From positions 3,472,001 through 3,536,000 of the forward strand of contig OZ244823.1 of the NCBI GenBank assembly GCA_965220365.1: a DNA stretch of 64,000 bases. The letters are read 5' to 3'. Under the pieces are notes generated by a model. That model searched no databases and was not told the DNA's origin. It saw only the letters and a program-made list of their open reading frames with translations. This document shows positions 9,497-16,731 of this stretch, in pieces. The translations under genes and the position numbers were made by a program. How positions within the stretch are numbered: the first letter of the stretch is position 1; each line of letters begins with the position of its first letter. The stretch is from Bin80 sp965220365 (GTDB taxonomy: Bacteria; Bacteroidota; Rhodothermia; Rhodothermales; Bin80).

Positions 9497-10966
9497 CATA
9501 AGCGCTAACTTGTTTATGCACGAAAATAATTTTCAATTTGAGCGGTTCTTTTGCGGGAAGGCTCCTTCAGTCCGTCGGATATGGAGGTCCACTGCTGAAT
9601 CATCGTGGTGAATCCGCAGATAGGTTCAATCGCTCGAATCACTTCATTCAAGGCGAACCTAAAATCTTTCCAAGGACTGTGCGGGTATCCGGTAGCCCCA
9701 GGGGGAAAAAGTTCGTGCGTGACGAACGATTTTTTCTGTGAGCAGTGCCACGAGGAGCTTTCCATAAAGCCACGCCTTTGCACTCTCTTCATCGGATTTT
9801 GGCAGATGGCCAAACTGAACCAGTGACTTGAATCTCTTAAAGACGAGTTCAATCTGCCACCTGAGGCGATACCCCTCAAGCACATCGGATGCAGAAAACC
9901 GGTCTACAGGAAAGGTTGTAAACACGATCACATAACGTGCAAAGCATCGCGTTGCATCCAGTGGCTGTTTCCCTTTCCGCTGGGCATTCTGATCCATACG
10001 CCTGAGCGCCTTCTGAGTCGCTTCTTCTGTTTTTCGAAGCACACAAATACGTCCAGAGACCCCCGGTCCAGTTTTCGTCTTCACCTTCACACACCATTGT
10101 CCAATCTCCCCTGTGCGTGTGATGGATTCCACCGCGGATAATAAGTTGAATGCGCCCCCCGATTCCTGCTCAAAATGGAATGCCCCCGTGTTCACACGAA
10201 CGGTCACATATCCCCCTGCGTTTCGAACGTATTCAATCCCATTCGCGGTGGAATATCCCCGGTCTGCCAGAATATAATCGCCTGGATGGACCGGAAAATG
10301 CTTGAAGGTTTCTGCACTCCCCTGCCCCTTGGTCGGCGTGAGCTTGAAGAAGTCACACCCGAAGGAAGGAAGCGTCACACTGTAATGCAATCTCCACTGG
10401 GATCCCGTTTTTCCTGGCTCACTCACCACGGTGGCATCAAACGCGCGCATCTCATGTGCGGGATCCGATACGGCAATCCCATGTTCCTGAAACAGGGCCA
10501 TACACAAGGCATAGAGCCAATCCCGGGATTTGCGCAAACGCTTCAGGAGCGCGACATCCGAGAGGTCCGCGATCTCCGCCTGACGGGCACGAACCACCGT
10601 TTCCCGTAATGAGTGTCCGCACCCCAAGTGGATGAGCAAGGTTCGAAGAAGCGCCTCGGCAGACTTGTCCTTACGCAGTCCCCGCAAGGCCCCAGTTTCT
10701 GCTGCTAGCTTCTCCCAGTTCTCAGGTAAAAATGAAAGCAATACCCCCCAGTCCTCACTAGTTGGGGCAGCGGTAGCGGTCCCCGGCATAAAATCTCTCC
10801 CAGCAGTCGTTTCGTTGTAGAATATATCCAAGCAGAAGGACAATCGCAGCCACACAACTCAGAAAGTCCTTGTGGCGCTCCAACACAAAACCGGCTATCT
10901 TGCCTTCATCCCCCAGATATCGCAAAACTACAACAATATTCTAATCTGAACATGTTAGCGCTTATG
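9497..10966 (-). mobile_element. IS4-family insertion sequence, copy 1 (1,470 bp)
   Basis: It begins CATAAGCGCTAACTTGTT and ends with the complement of CATAAGCGCTAACATGTT, giving 18-bp inverted repeats with one mismatch. It is identical to copy 2 (16732-18201) apart from two substitutions, t9621/c16856 and a9657/g16892. Its immediate flanks do not match each other (GGAATATACCC left, CCCGTTTGCCC right) but each matches a flank of copy 2, so the two copies bound an inserted circle. Confidence 0.93.
9514..10789 (-). pseudogene. IS4-family transposase, copy 1, frame broken near 9690-9705
   Basis: From the likely start MPGTATAAPTSEDW (10789; an ATG at 10855 is also open) the frame runs through the IS4 DDE core: MRAFDATVVSEPG, ILADRGYSTANGIEY and YRLRWQIELVFKRFKSL (the YREK signature). 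It then ends abruptly after FSPWGYRIPAQSLERF. The expected C-terminus (YPHSPWKDFRFALNEVIRA to IENYFRA) reads in the +1 frame to 9514; joined, the product would be 424 residues. The same break occurs in copy 2. A CCC-T slip site sits just before it, so programmed +1 frameshifting is possible, as is inheritance of one old mutation. Confidence 0.8.
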
Positions 10967-11075
10967 CCCGTTTGCCCCCGCACCCCTGCAGCGGATCACC
11001 GGTGCGCTTGCTTGACCGTTCTTTGAACTCGTTCGGGTTGTACCGCGCGGGGCGCGCCGTCACCTGTTTGATCAT
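10967..11075 (-). pseudogene. rep: Rep N-terminal fragment, separated from the rest of rep by the IS insertion
   Basis: ATG at 11075 opens MIKQVTARPARYNPNEF, basic and without a known domain, and reads into the IS4 copy at 10966. When the circle is closed at CCCGTTTGCCC the frame passes without a stop into the fragment starting at 16731, giving ...LQGCGGKRGGIGG.... The frame is also open upstream of the ATG (SKYTEFFRYGSDTETL), so an earlier non-ATG start is possible. Only the junction argument makes this a gene piece; alone it would be ignored. Confidence 0.7.
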
Positions 11076-11083
11076 CAGCGTTT

Positions 11084-11150
11084 CCGTATCCGAACCGTAT
11101 CGGAAAAATTCCGTATATTTGCTCAAACTTAGTCGCGCCCAAATCGGGCG
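11084..11150. promoter_or_regulatory. Iteron-like heptamers and hairpin upstream of rep
   Basis: CCGTATC occurs at 11084-11090 and 11095-11101, with CCGTATA at 11111-11117. A CGCCC-aaatc-GGGCG hairpin lies at 11136-11150. All sit within 75 bp upstream of the rep start. They could be Rep binding sites or a promoter/operator of rep. Function is inferred from position only. Confidence 0.4.
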
Positions 11151-11406
11151 ATTTGAAAGCCGTTAATCCATCCCGGGACGCGGCTTTTTTTGGGGAATTA
11201 TAACCGAAACTGTAACCAGATTCAGGATTTTTGAATCTTTTGAACACTCGATTTTTTAGCATATTTGCCTTGATACAGAACCTTGTGAAACGCTTCCCGG
11301 AGCGTGATTCCATTATACTTCGGGTTCGTTACCGGTTTGTCCAGCAACTCATGGGGATTGCTGGTGACTGGAGTGGATGCGGGTTTGGGGTTTGTGGGAT
11401 TATTCA

Positions 11407-12802
11407 TCAGAGAAATAGCTGAGGTAACATGGCTTTGCCGGTATACGGATCATTCATCATTGGTAATCGGGGAAGACAATCATCGAAATAATCCTTGATC
11501 GACCAAATCTGCATCCGGGGATAGGAAGAGATACCAACCTGAATTTTACCCGTACTGATCATTTCCATTTTTGCACTCTTTGTACGGACTGGTCTAAGAG
11601 TTACATAACAGCCAAGCGCTGCCTGATCTCTTTTCGTAACCCCGATAAAGTCACGTAACCCGCTGAGACTGAACTTCCCGCCTTTGACTTGTGCAAGGGC
11701 CAGTTTTGATTTCAATTTCTTAGGCATCTCAGCAAGATATGCACGTCCATCTACCCCTCCATCCGCTACCTGTTTTGTATTTGGCACAAATCCTGGTAAC
11801 CGTGTGATTGCCCAGGATTCAAAGTCAAAAGGCTTTTCTCCTGCCAGCTTTTCTGCTGATCTAAGATCATAGGGAATCCCGTAAACCGGTACACTTGAAT
11901 CTTTCAACCTCTTGTCCCGCACCAAATCAATGGCAAAGGATGAGATGTCAATACCAACAAATTGTCTATTCAGGTTTTTAGCTGCCTCTACTGTTGTACC
12001 ACACCCACAAAAAGGATCAAGCACGATATCGTCCTTGTTGCTTGATGCTTTAATGATGCGTTCAAGTAGGGCCAGTGGCTTTTGGGTTGGATAGCCAAGT
12101 CGCTCCTTTGCCATGGCATTCAAGGATGGCATAGAGATCACATCGTCTGGTGTTTTTCCTTTTGGCATCGGTTTACCTGCTTGCCCACCTTTTGTATATC
12201 TCCATTCAGTCATTCCACTTGCAAAAGGAACTAATATGTCGTCTCGATTAAAACAGTAAACTTCACTCTTGGTGTAACAAAGCAAAATGTCATGCGATTT
12301 CGCAAATTGTTTTTTACCCCTGCTTGCATTTGCGTAGTGCCAAACAATTTCATTGCGAAATACCCCCCCCCGTATGCTTAACATATATAGCATCCATTAC
12401 AACTTTCAGGTAATGACTGGCCGTTGGATCACAATGTAGATAAATACTTCCCGTGTCTTTCAACAACCGATGCATCTGCTCCAGGCGCTCAGCCATATAG
12501 GTCAGATAAGCCAACATCCCACACTTTCCCAGGATCTGATGCAATCCACAAATTGCATCGTGAGCTTTTAATCCCGGCGCATTCTTATACCTCACCCATC
12601 TATCTTCAGCTGCTTCGTCCCATACCCATGTATCTGTGAATGCACGGAACTGAGCATCTCCACCTCCGTCCCTATGATACAACTGGTTGTACGTTGCTTT
12701 GGAGTTGAACGGGGGGTCTAAGTAAATCAAGTCCACGGAACAATCATCCCATTGCTCTATCCAATCCAGACAATCCCCGTAGTATAATGCGTTTGGTTGC
12801 AT
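11407..12802 (-). pseudogene. DNA methyltransferase with C-terminal restriction-like domain, out of frame at a G9 tract
   Basis: Reading starts at ATG 12802, which overlaps the transposase stop as TAATG. The first part has methyltransferase motif IV (LIYLDPPFNSKATYN) near residue 30 and runs to a G9 tract (plus-strand C9 at 12363-12371), after which it stops (GGGISQ). The remainder continues in the other frame: GVFRNEIVWHYANAS, YPTQKPLALLERII, then motif I DPFCGCGTTVEAA. Motif IV before I is the beta-class order of N4/N6 amino-methyltransferases. The last ~150 residues resemble an Mrr-type PD-(D/E)XK domain (GGVDGRAYL ... LALAQVKGGKFS). With 8 or 11 Gs the whole is one frame; at 8 Gs it encodes 464 residues. 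Phase variation, decay, or a homopolymer sequencing error are all possible. Confidence 0.82.
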
Positions 12803-13773
12803 TAGGCTACAGGGTGATTCCTCTTTGCGATCAGATCTTCAAACTTGCACCGTTTCCCAACCATGCCTTGAACGATGGACTTCATCTGGTCGATCGTGTC
12901 CAACTCCCGGATATTGTGCTTTCCTGCGAACTGGTTCACATAGCGGTTCAGGTGTTTGACACTCATGCGGTGATAGGTACCATGGAACGCACGTTTGAAT
13001 ACAGCCCAAAAGGATTCTACTCCGTTCGTATGGGCTAAGTGGTTAATGGTCGTGGCAAGCGTCCATTCCTTACTGCTGTGGCATACCCAGAAGTGATCTG
13101 TAAGCCCCTGATAGCTACTGTGTTCATCCGTGAATACAGGGGCATCCTTTGCCCTGGTTTGCTCTACAAAGCCCTGTAACGTGCTTTTCGTAGTATCTGG
13201 AATAACTTGCGCTACGATCTGATTTGTTTCACGGTCTTTGGCACCTACAACGGCTACCTTCCCAACCGTGCCTCTGCCAGCGTTGAGTTTCTTGTCTTTG
13301 TGCTTGTTCTTTTCCAATCCACCGATGTAGGTTTCGTCTACTTCAACCGGGCCATTGAAGGCGGTTTTAAGCCCGGGGATCAATCCTTCACGGATCCGGT
13401 GCAGCATATGCCACGCATTCTTCTGGGCGATATTCAAGTCCCGATGCAGTTTCATACTGGATACACCTTTGAGGCTGGTTGCTTCGAGAAAGATCGCCCA
13501 AACCCATTTCTGTAAGGGGATCTTGGTGCTTTGCAGCGCTGTGCCAGTCTTGACAGAGAAATACCGTTTGCAATCTCTGCACCGGTACGGCATCCGATTT
13601 CCGTTCTTGGTTCGATAGGTGTTTTCACGACCACAGCGAGGGCATTTACGGCCGTCCGGCCAGATCATGGCTTCAAACCATTTTTCGGCAGATGCTTCAT
13701 CAGGAAACCATTTTCCCAATTGAATCAGGCTGATGCCTTTTCGGTTTGAGCGTCCAGGTCCATTTGTTGCCAT
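12802..13773 (-). CDS. IS1595-family (ISXO2-like) transposase
   Basis: The 323-residue protein has the family's N-terminal zinc ribbon (CPRCGREN ... YRCRDCKRYFSV, residues ~45-75), a helical part (SMKLHRDLNIAQKNAWHMLHRI), and a DDE/DDN-type core: first Asp in VEVDETYIGGLEKNK, second in PVFTDEHSSYQGL, and NGVESFWAVFKRAFHGTYH. The frame is intact. Its TAA overlaps the ATG of the passenger methyltransferase (TAATG), which suggests translational coupling of the two genes. Confidence 0.93.
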   Translation of the reverse strand: MATNGPGRSNRKGISLIQLGKWFPDEASAEKWFEAMIWPDGRKCPRCGRENTYRTKNGNRMPYRCRDCKRYFSVKTGTALQSTKIPLQKWVWAIFLEATSLKGVSSMKLHRDLNIAQKNAWHMLHRIREGLIPGLKTAFNGPVEVDETYIGGLEKNKHKDKKLNAGRGTVGKVAVVGAKDRETNQIVAQVIPDTTKSTLQGFVEQTRAKDAPVFTDEHSSYQGLTDHFWVCHSSKEWTLATTINHLAHTNGVESFWAVFKRAFHGTYHRMSVKHLNRYVNQFAGKHNIRELDTIDQMKSIVQGMVGKRCKFEDLIAKRNHPVA

Positions 13774-13852
13774 TTTTCCATAACTTTGTTGTACCTAATA
13801 TACGCAATATCTCAACAAAAGTTACAGTTTCAGTTATAATTCCCTTTTTTTG

Positions 13853-14315
13853 GGGGGTTACGTGCGTGCAAATGCCATTACTGCAAGATACGAAAATTCC
13901 CGAATATGCGTCCATATAAAATACTAGGGATTTCGCTTCGCGGACAAGCCCTTGATGCGCGCTGACGCACGCAAATAAGCCCCCGGCCGCCAGATCGCGC
14001 GCACGCGGATCCGCGCGTCACGCCCGCGCGTTGTCCTGCAAAATGTGCCAGTTATCTAGAACAACTAGCACGATTCATGCAAATTCGTGCAGTTTCGCGG
14101 TGATTTTCAGTGATCATGCACCGAATTGCGTACCGTTGGGCTGATTTCCAGAACACTCGTGTACTGACGTGCACTTTTGCACTGTACTGGATCGCTGTTG
14201 CGCCGTACACGTGCGTTTCTACCAAACACGCGGTACACATACGCCCCCGCTCGCGCTCAACTGCACGTCAGTTGCGTAGTGTACCGTGCTGTTGTGTGTT
14301 GACCGTATACCGTAC
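13853..14315. other. Palindrome-rich non-coding region of the replicon, candidate origin
   Basis: No gene is apparent across 463 bp. Visible structure includes the 12-bp palindrome CGCGGATCCGCG at 14004-14015 inside a GC-rich stretch, the hairpin GTGCA-CTTT-TGCAC at 14169-14182 bracketed by GTAC on both sides, and many further GTAC, ACGT and GTGCA blocks to 14310. In rolling-circle replicons the double-strand and single-strand origins are such structured non-coding regions. It lies upstream of rep in the closed circle, though now separated from it by the IS1595-type element. Confidence 0.5.
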
Positions 14316-14756
14316 CTAACCGCTTGTGTCCTCAGTCGGCACCGGACGCTTGAAGAATGATAGTTTGTAGCGTTGCCCGCGCCCACGATCATTGGGCATA
14401 CCTATGAAATCAACCGTGATCCACAGAAAAAAGAACCACGCATAAGCCCCCCAAGCATACCCCCCTATATTGTTCATCATAAGCCCAATGAAAAAAAAAC
14501 CCGTTCCGCAAGTTATCCCCAAGCTCCATGCCGGACTAAAGCGTTCAATCTTTCTACTGAGGGGAAAATATAGCCACAAAGCTATGATTAGAATTATCGT
14601 AACTAGTGCGCCCAAAATTAGATCTGTGGCTGTGCCATTGTATGGATTCCCCCCGCCACCAAGATTTCCTCGGCCAATAGCTGCCCAATAAAAAACAAAA
14701 CTGCCTGATGGAAGCCCCACAGAGTACCAAAGTCGAGTAAGTCGATTCATGATCAT
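14316..14756 (-). CDS. Small multi-pass membrane protein of the replicon
   Basis: The 146-residue protein shows about four hydrophobic segments (SFVFYWAAIG, DLILGALVTIILIIALWLYF, WSLGITCGTGFFFIGLMM, AWGAYAWFFFLWITV) and a basic, polar tail (RGRGQRYKLSFFKRP). Its ATG overlaps the stop of the lipoprotein gene (ATGA), so the two are probably translated together. I do not recognise the family. Possible roles are partner of the lipoprotein, exclusion/immunity, or a phage envelope-directed function; none is shown by the sequence. Confidence 0.65.
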   Translation of the reverse strand: MIMNRLTRLWYSVGLPSGSFVFYWAAIGRGNLGGGGNPYNGTATDLILGALVTIILIIALWLYFPLSRKIERFSPAWSLGITCGTGFFFIGLMMNNIGGYAWGAYAWFFFLWITVDFIGMPNDRGRGQRYKLSFFKRPVPTEDTSG

Positions 14757-15430
14757 GTGGGTTTTGGAAACTTATCCCTGCATCTCCTCACACACAATTC
14801 ATGATTGTTCTCATTCGTGTTCATACCCTGATAAGCATCCCACAGAGCTAAGCCAATACAGCCAACCTTTAATACACCTATCTTAATCAATGACCCTTTA
14901 GTCGGTTTTTTTATCGCAGCCGCGGCAGCAGCGCCACCACATGTCACAGTCTCACTGACTGCCCATGCCCCCGTCCACATATCATCAGATCGTTTTGTAT
15001 CATCGCAGTTTTGTGAACAGTCTGCAAAACTTTTACAGGTCGGGCAATCGGACTTGCCAATATTTTGATTCAATTTGTCTCTGATTTCCTCGATGGATTT
15101 TCCTTCCGAATCAGCTTCAACACCAGCCTCAATAAATTGAAATACTCGCGCCATCGGGCCATTATATGTCGCAAGCTCATTCGCTAACATGATTCCTTCT
15201 ATAACAGCAGCAGTATCAATCTGTGCCTGCTTTCCATGCTTCGATTTGATCTCCATCTGAAGTTCAATATATCGCGCCACCAGTTCCGGCGGCTCAGGGT
15301 TGGTGCTTGGCTGAATCAGTTCGATTTGTTTCTCATCAGGAACCGGAAACTCAACTTCTGGAATTGCCGAATCCTTACATCCCGCGATTAGCAGCACAAG
15401 TACTGCGAAAAAAGTGTGTGAAAGCTTCAT
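14753..15430 (-). CDS. Cysteine-rich predicted lipoprotein of the replicon
   Basis: The 225-residue protein begins with a lipoprotein signal (MKLSHTFFAVLVLLIAGC, lipobox IAGC, Cys18). The mature part is acidic and rich in charged residues, then has a cysteine cluster (CPTCKSFADCSQNC, ~110-125), an alanine-rich hydrophobic stretch (GGAAAAAAIKKPTKG, then IKIGVLKVGCIGLALWDAY) that may insert in a membrane, and a C-terminal CVRRCRDKFPKP. Even cysteine number suggests disulfides outside the cytoplasm. It precedes the membrane protein with a 4-nt overlap. No family recognised. Confidence 0.65.
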   Translation of the reverse strand: MKLSHTFFAVLVLLIAGCKDSAIPEVEFPVPDEKQIELIQPSTNPEPPELVARYIELQMEIKSKHGKQAQIDTAAVIEGIMLANELATYNGPMARVFQFIEAGVEADSEGKSIEEIRDKLNQNIGKSDCPTCKSFADCSQNCDDTKRSDDMWTGAWAVSETVTCGGAAAAAAIKKPTKGSLIKIGVLKVGCIGLALWDAYQGMNTNENNHELCVRRCRDKFPKPT

Positions 15431-15442
15431 TACAATAAGGGT

Positions 15443-15673
15443 TTAAGCTCGCCCCAATATATGACGGTTGATTGAATTGCACGATTGTTCAAATTTCCGG
15501 ATGCGCCATTGCACGCGCTCAAACGTTTCTTCATCCCCCGGGGGCGTGAAATTGAACACGTACCAGTACACGCCCACGCACCAAATTTTCCGGATCACGT
15601 GCTGATCTATCAACCGTTCCAGGGCTGACCAGTTGCGTACGCCCCCATGATCCCCGCGCAAAAAACAACCCAT
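15443..15673 (-). CDS. Hypothetical 76-residue protein of the replicon
   Basis: The ORF lies 12 bp upstream of the lipoprotein gene on the same strand. It encodes a compact protein (NWSALERLIDQHVIRKIW ... YVFNFTPPGDEETFERVQW) with amphipathic composition that looks like a folded small protein, possibly a winged-helix-like or replication accessory protein. No motif was recognised. It could equally be a fortuitous ORF; the tight spacing to the next gene is the main support. Confidence 0.42.
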   Translation of the reverse strand: MGCFLRGDHGGVRNWSALERLIDQHVIRKIWCVGVYWYVFNFTPPGDEETFERVQWRIRKFEQSCNSINRHILGRA

Positions 15674-15755
15674 AGGGGTTCGCTGCGCTCACGGCTTACC
15701 ACCGGCATCCCACGCCCCCTTGCCCGCGCGTTTATCATGCCGGCTTCACACTTGC

Positions 15756-15896
15756 CTACGCGCGCTCTACTTCGGCTCTAAATCTACGCTTGACCTCGTT
15801 TGACAAACTCACCACCTTATCCGAATTTTCACGCATCGCGGCTTTCAACTGCTCTACTAACGCATTGAACTCTTTGATCTTCTTTTCCCTGCTCAT
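15756..15896 (-). CDS. 46-residue predicted helical protein overlapping the end of rep
   Basis: ATG at 15896 opens MSREKKIKEFNALVEQLK and ends ...KRRFRAEVERA before TAG at 15756-15758. It overlaps the last 68 nt of rep in another frame. The product is highly charged and predicted to be one long amphipathic helix or coiled coil. Overlapping small genes downstream of rep are common in small rolling-circle replicons, for example as copy-number control. No clear Shine-Dalgarno sequence is seen, so support is moderate. Confidence 0.42.
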   Translation of the reverse strand: MSREKKIKEFNALVEQLKAAMRENSDKVVSLSNEVKRRFRAEVERA

Positions 15897-16731
15897 CCGT
15901 TGATTTATTTGGGTTGCACGTGTATGTATTTCCATTGCTGACCGCCCGCAATATCGGTACGATCATCTTGCCCCGTACACGTTTCGGCAAGTGATCCAGT
16001 TCCCATCCCTTACGTTCCGCCAGGGCGCGCCATTGATCCGCTAACTCCAGTTCCATTGCCCGCACTTGCTCATCGGTCAGTGTCAACCGTTCGGGCGGCT
16101 TGCGTAGTTCTTTCCATCGCTTGCGGTTCCGGATTCCCCACCATCGGCCGGGCGATTGAACGTGCTGCGATTTCAACTGACGATCCCCCCGCTGACGCGT
16201 CTTGAGTTGCTCACCCGCTATCGGGGAACGAACGACCGTCAGCTCTTTTGCCCCCGCTTTCTGCAGATACGCGATCACGTCCGAAAAATCCCGTACCGCT
16301 TCCATATTCGTGCCGGCTTTCAAGTGATCCGCATCCGGCTTGCCCCCACGCCCGCCACCGTATCCGCCCAGGACCAGGAAAGCCACTTGCGGCGGTCATC
16401 CGATTCGGTGCGGTTCATCGGTGTTGGCCATTGCGTCAGTAGGCGATAATGCCATGCCCCGCGTTTCTGCAGTTCCACGCACCATAACGCCCAACATTCC
16501 CCGCCGTACTCATGCAAAAGACGTTTCCACCATTCGTGAAAATTCTCTTTGCAAAGTTCCGGATCCCGGTATTCCTCACGCCATCCGCGCCGCCCTAGAT
16601 ACGTCAGCGTGACGAACGAACTAGACCATCCCGCGGGGGGATTGCGTAGTGCATCGTAGCTTTCGTAGACCGTTTCCTCATGCCGTCGACGGCTTGCTGC
16701 AGAACAGCCCCCAATGCCCCCCCGTTTGCCC
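15829..16731 (-). pseudogene. rep: Rolling-circle replication initiator (Rep), 5' end cut off by IS4 copy 2 and frame broken near 16345
   Basis: The frame enters from the IS junction at 16731 and carries Rep motif I (SSSFVTLTYLGRRG), then WWKRLLHEYGGECW, then GAWHYRLL where HUH Reps usually have H-x-H (here H-Y-R). It runs out at 16320 in a wrong frame. The -1 frame continues with KPDADHLKAGTNMEAVRDFSDVIAYLQK, which supplies the YxxK motif III, and SPGRWWGIRNRKRW, ending at 15829. Restoring one G in a G5 run (gtgggggcaag) joins the two. Together with the 11075-10978 piece the ancestral Rep would be 333 residues. As it stands the gene is disrupted at least twice. Confidence 0.75.
16721..16731. 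repeat. Inner 11-bp flank of the captured circle, right copy
   Basis: CCCGTTTGCCC directly precedes IS4 copy 2 and is identical to 10967-10977, which directly follows IS4 copy 1. This pair is read as the target duplication made when an IS4 copy entered rep on the free circle. Confidence 0.85.

Larger units (their letters stand above)
11193..13844 (-). mobile_element. IS1595-family transporter IS (2,652 bp) with methyltransferase-endonuclease passenger
   Basis: The ends are 24-bp inverted repeats with one mismatch, starting GGGAATTATAAC at 11193 and ending in the complement at 13821-13844. Both are flanked by the 8-bp direct repeat TTTTTTTG (11185-11192 and 13845-13852), the duplication length known for IS1595. 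It holds an ISXO2-like transposase and, in the same direction, a passenger gene overlapping it as TAATG. IS1595 members with passenger genes are known as tIS. The element sits between the palindromic region of the replicon and rep. Confidence 0.92.
10967..16731. mobile_element. Captured circular rolling-circle replicon, linearised between two IS4 copies
   Basis: The segment begins and ends with the same 11 bp, CCCGTTTGCCC (10967-10977 and 16721-16731). Closing it on that repeat gives a 5,754-bp circle and joins a 98-nt N-terminal coding piece at 11075-10978 in frame to the Rep fragment that starts at 16731. Removing the internal IS1595-type element and its duplication leaves about 3,094 bp with Rep, a 46-codon ORF, a 76-codon ORF, a lipoprotein and a membrane protein, all leftward, plus a palindrome-rich non-coding region. 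This size and layout fit a cryptic plasmid; a small ssDNA phage genome is the alternative, but no coat protein was recognised. Confidence 0.85.

Noticed and set aside
10175..10609. 144-codon frame repeated at 17410-17844
   Set aside because: Repetition only reflects the duplicated IS4 element; the frame is antisense to its transposase.
10996..11313. 105-codon frame on the minus strand at the replicon edge
   Set aside because: It crosses the IS1595 end and target duplication; the true coding frame at 11075-10978 is the one that joins rep across the junction.
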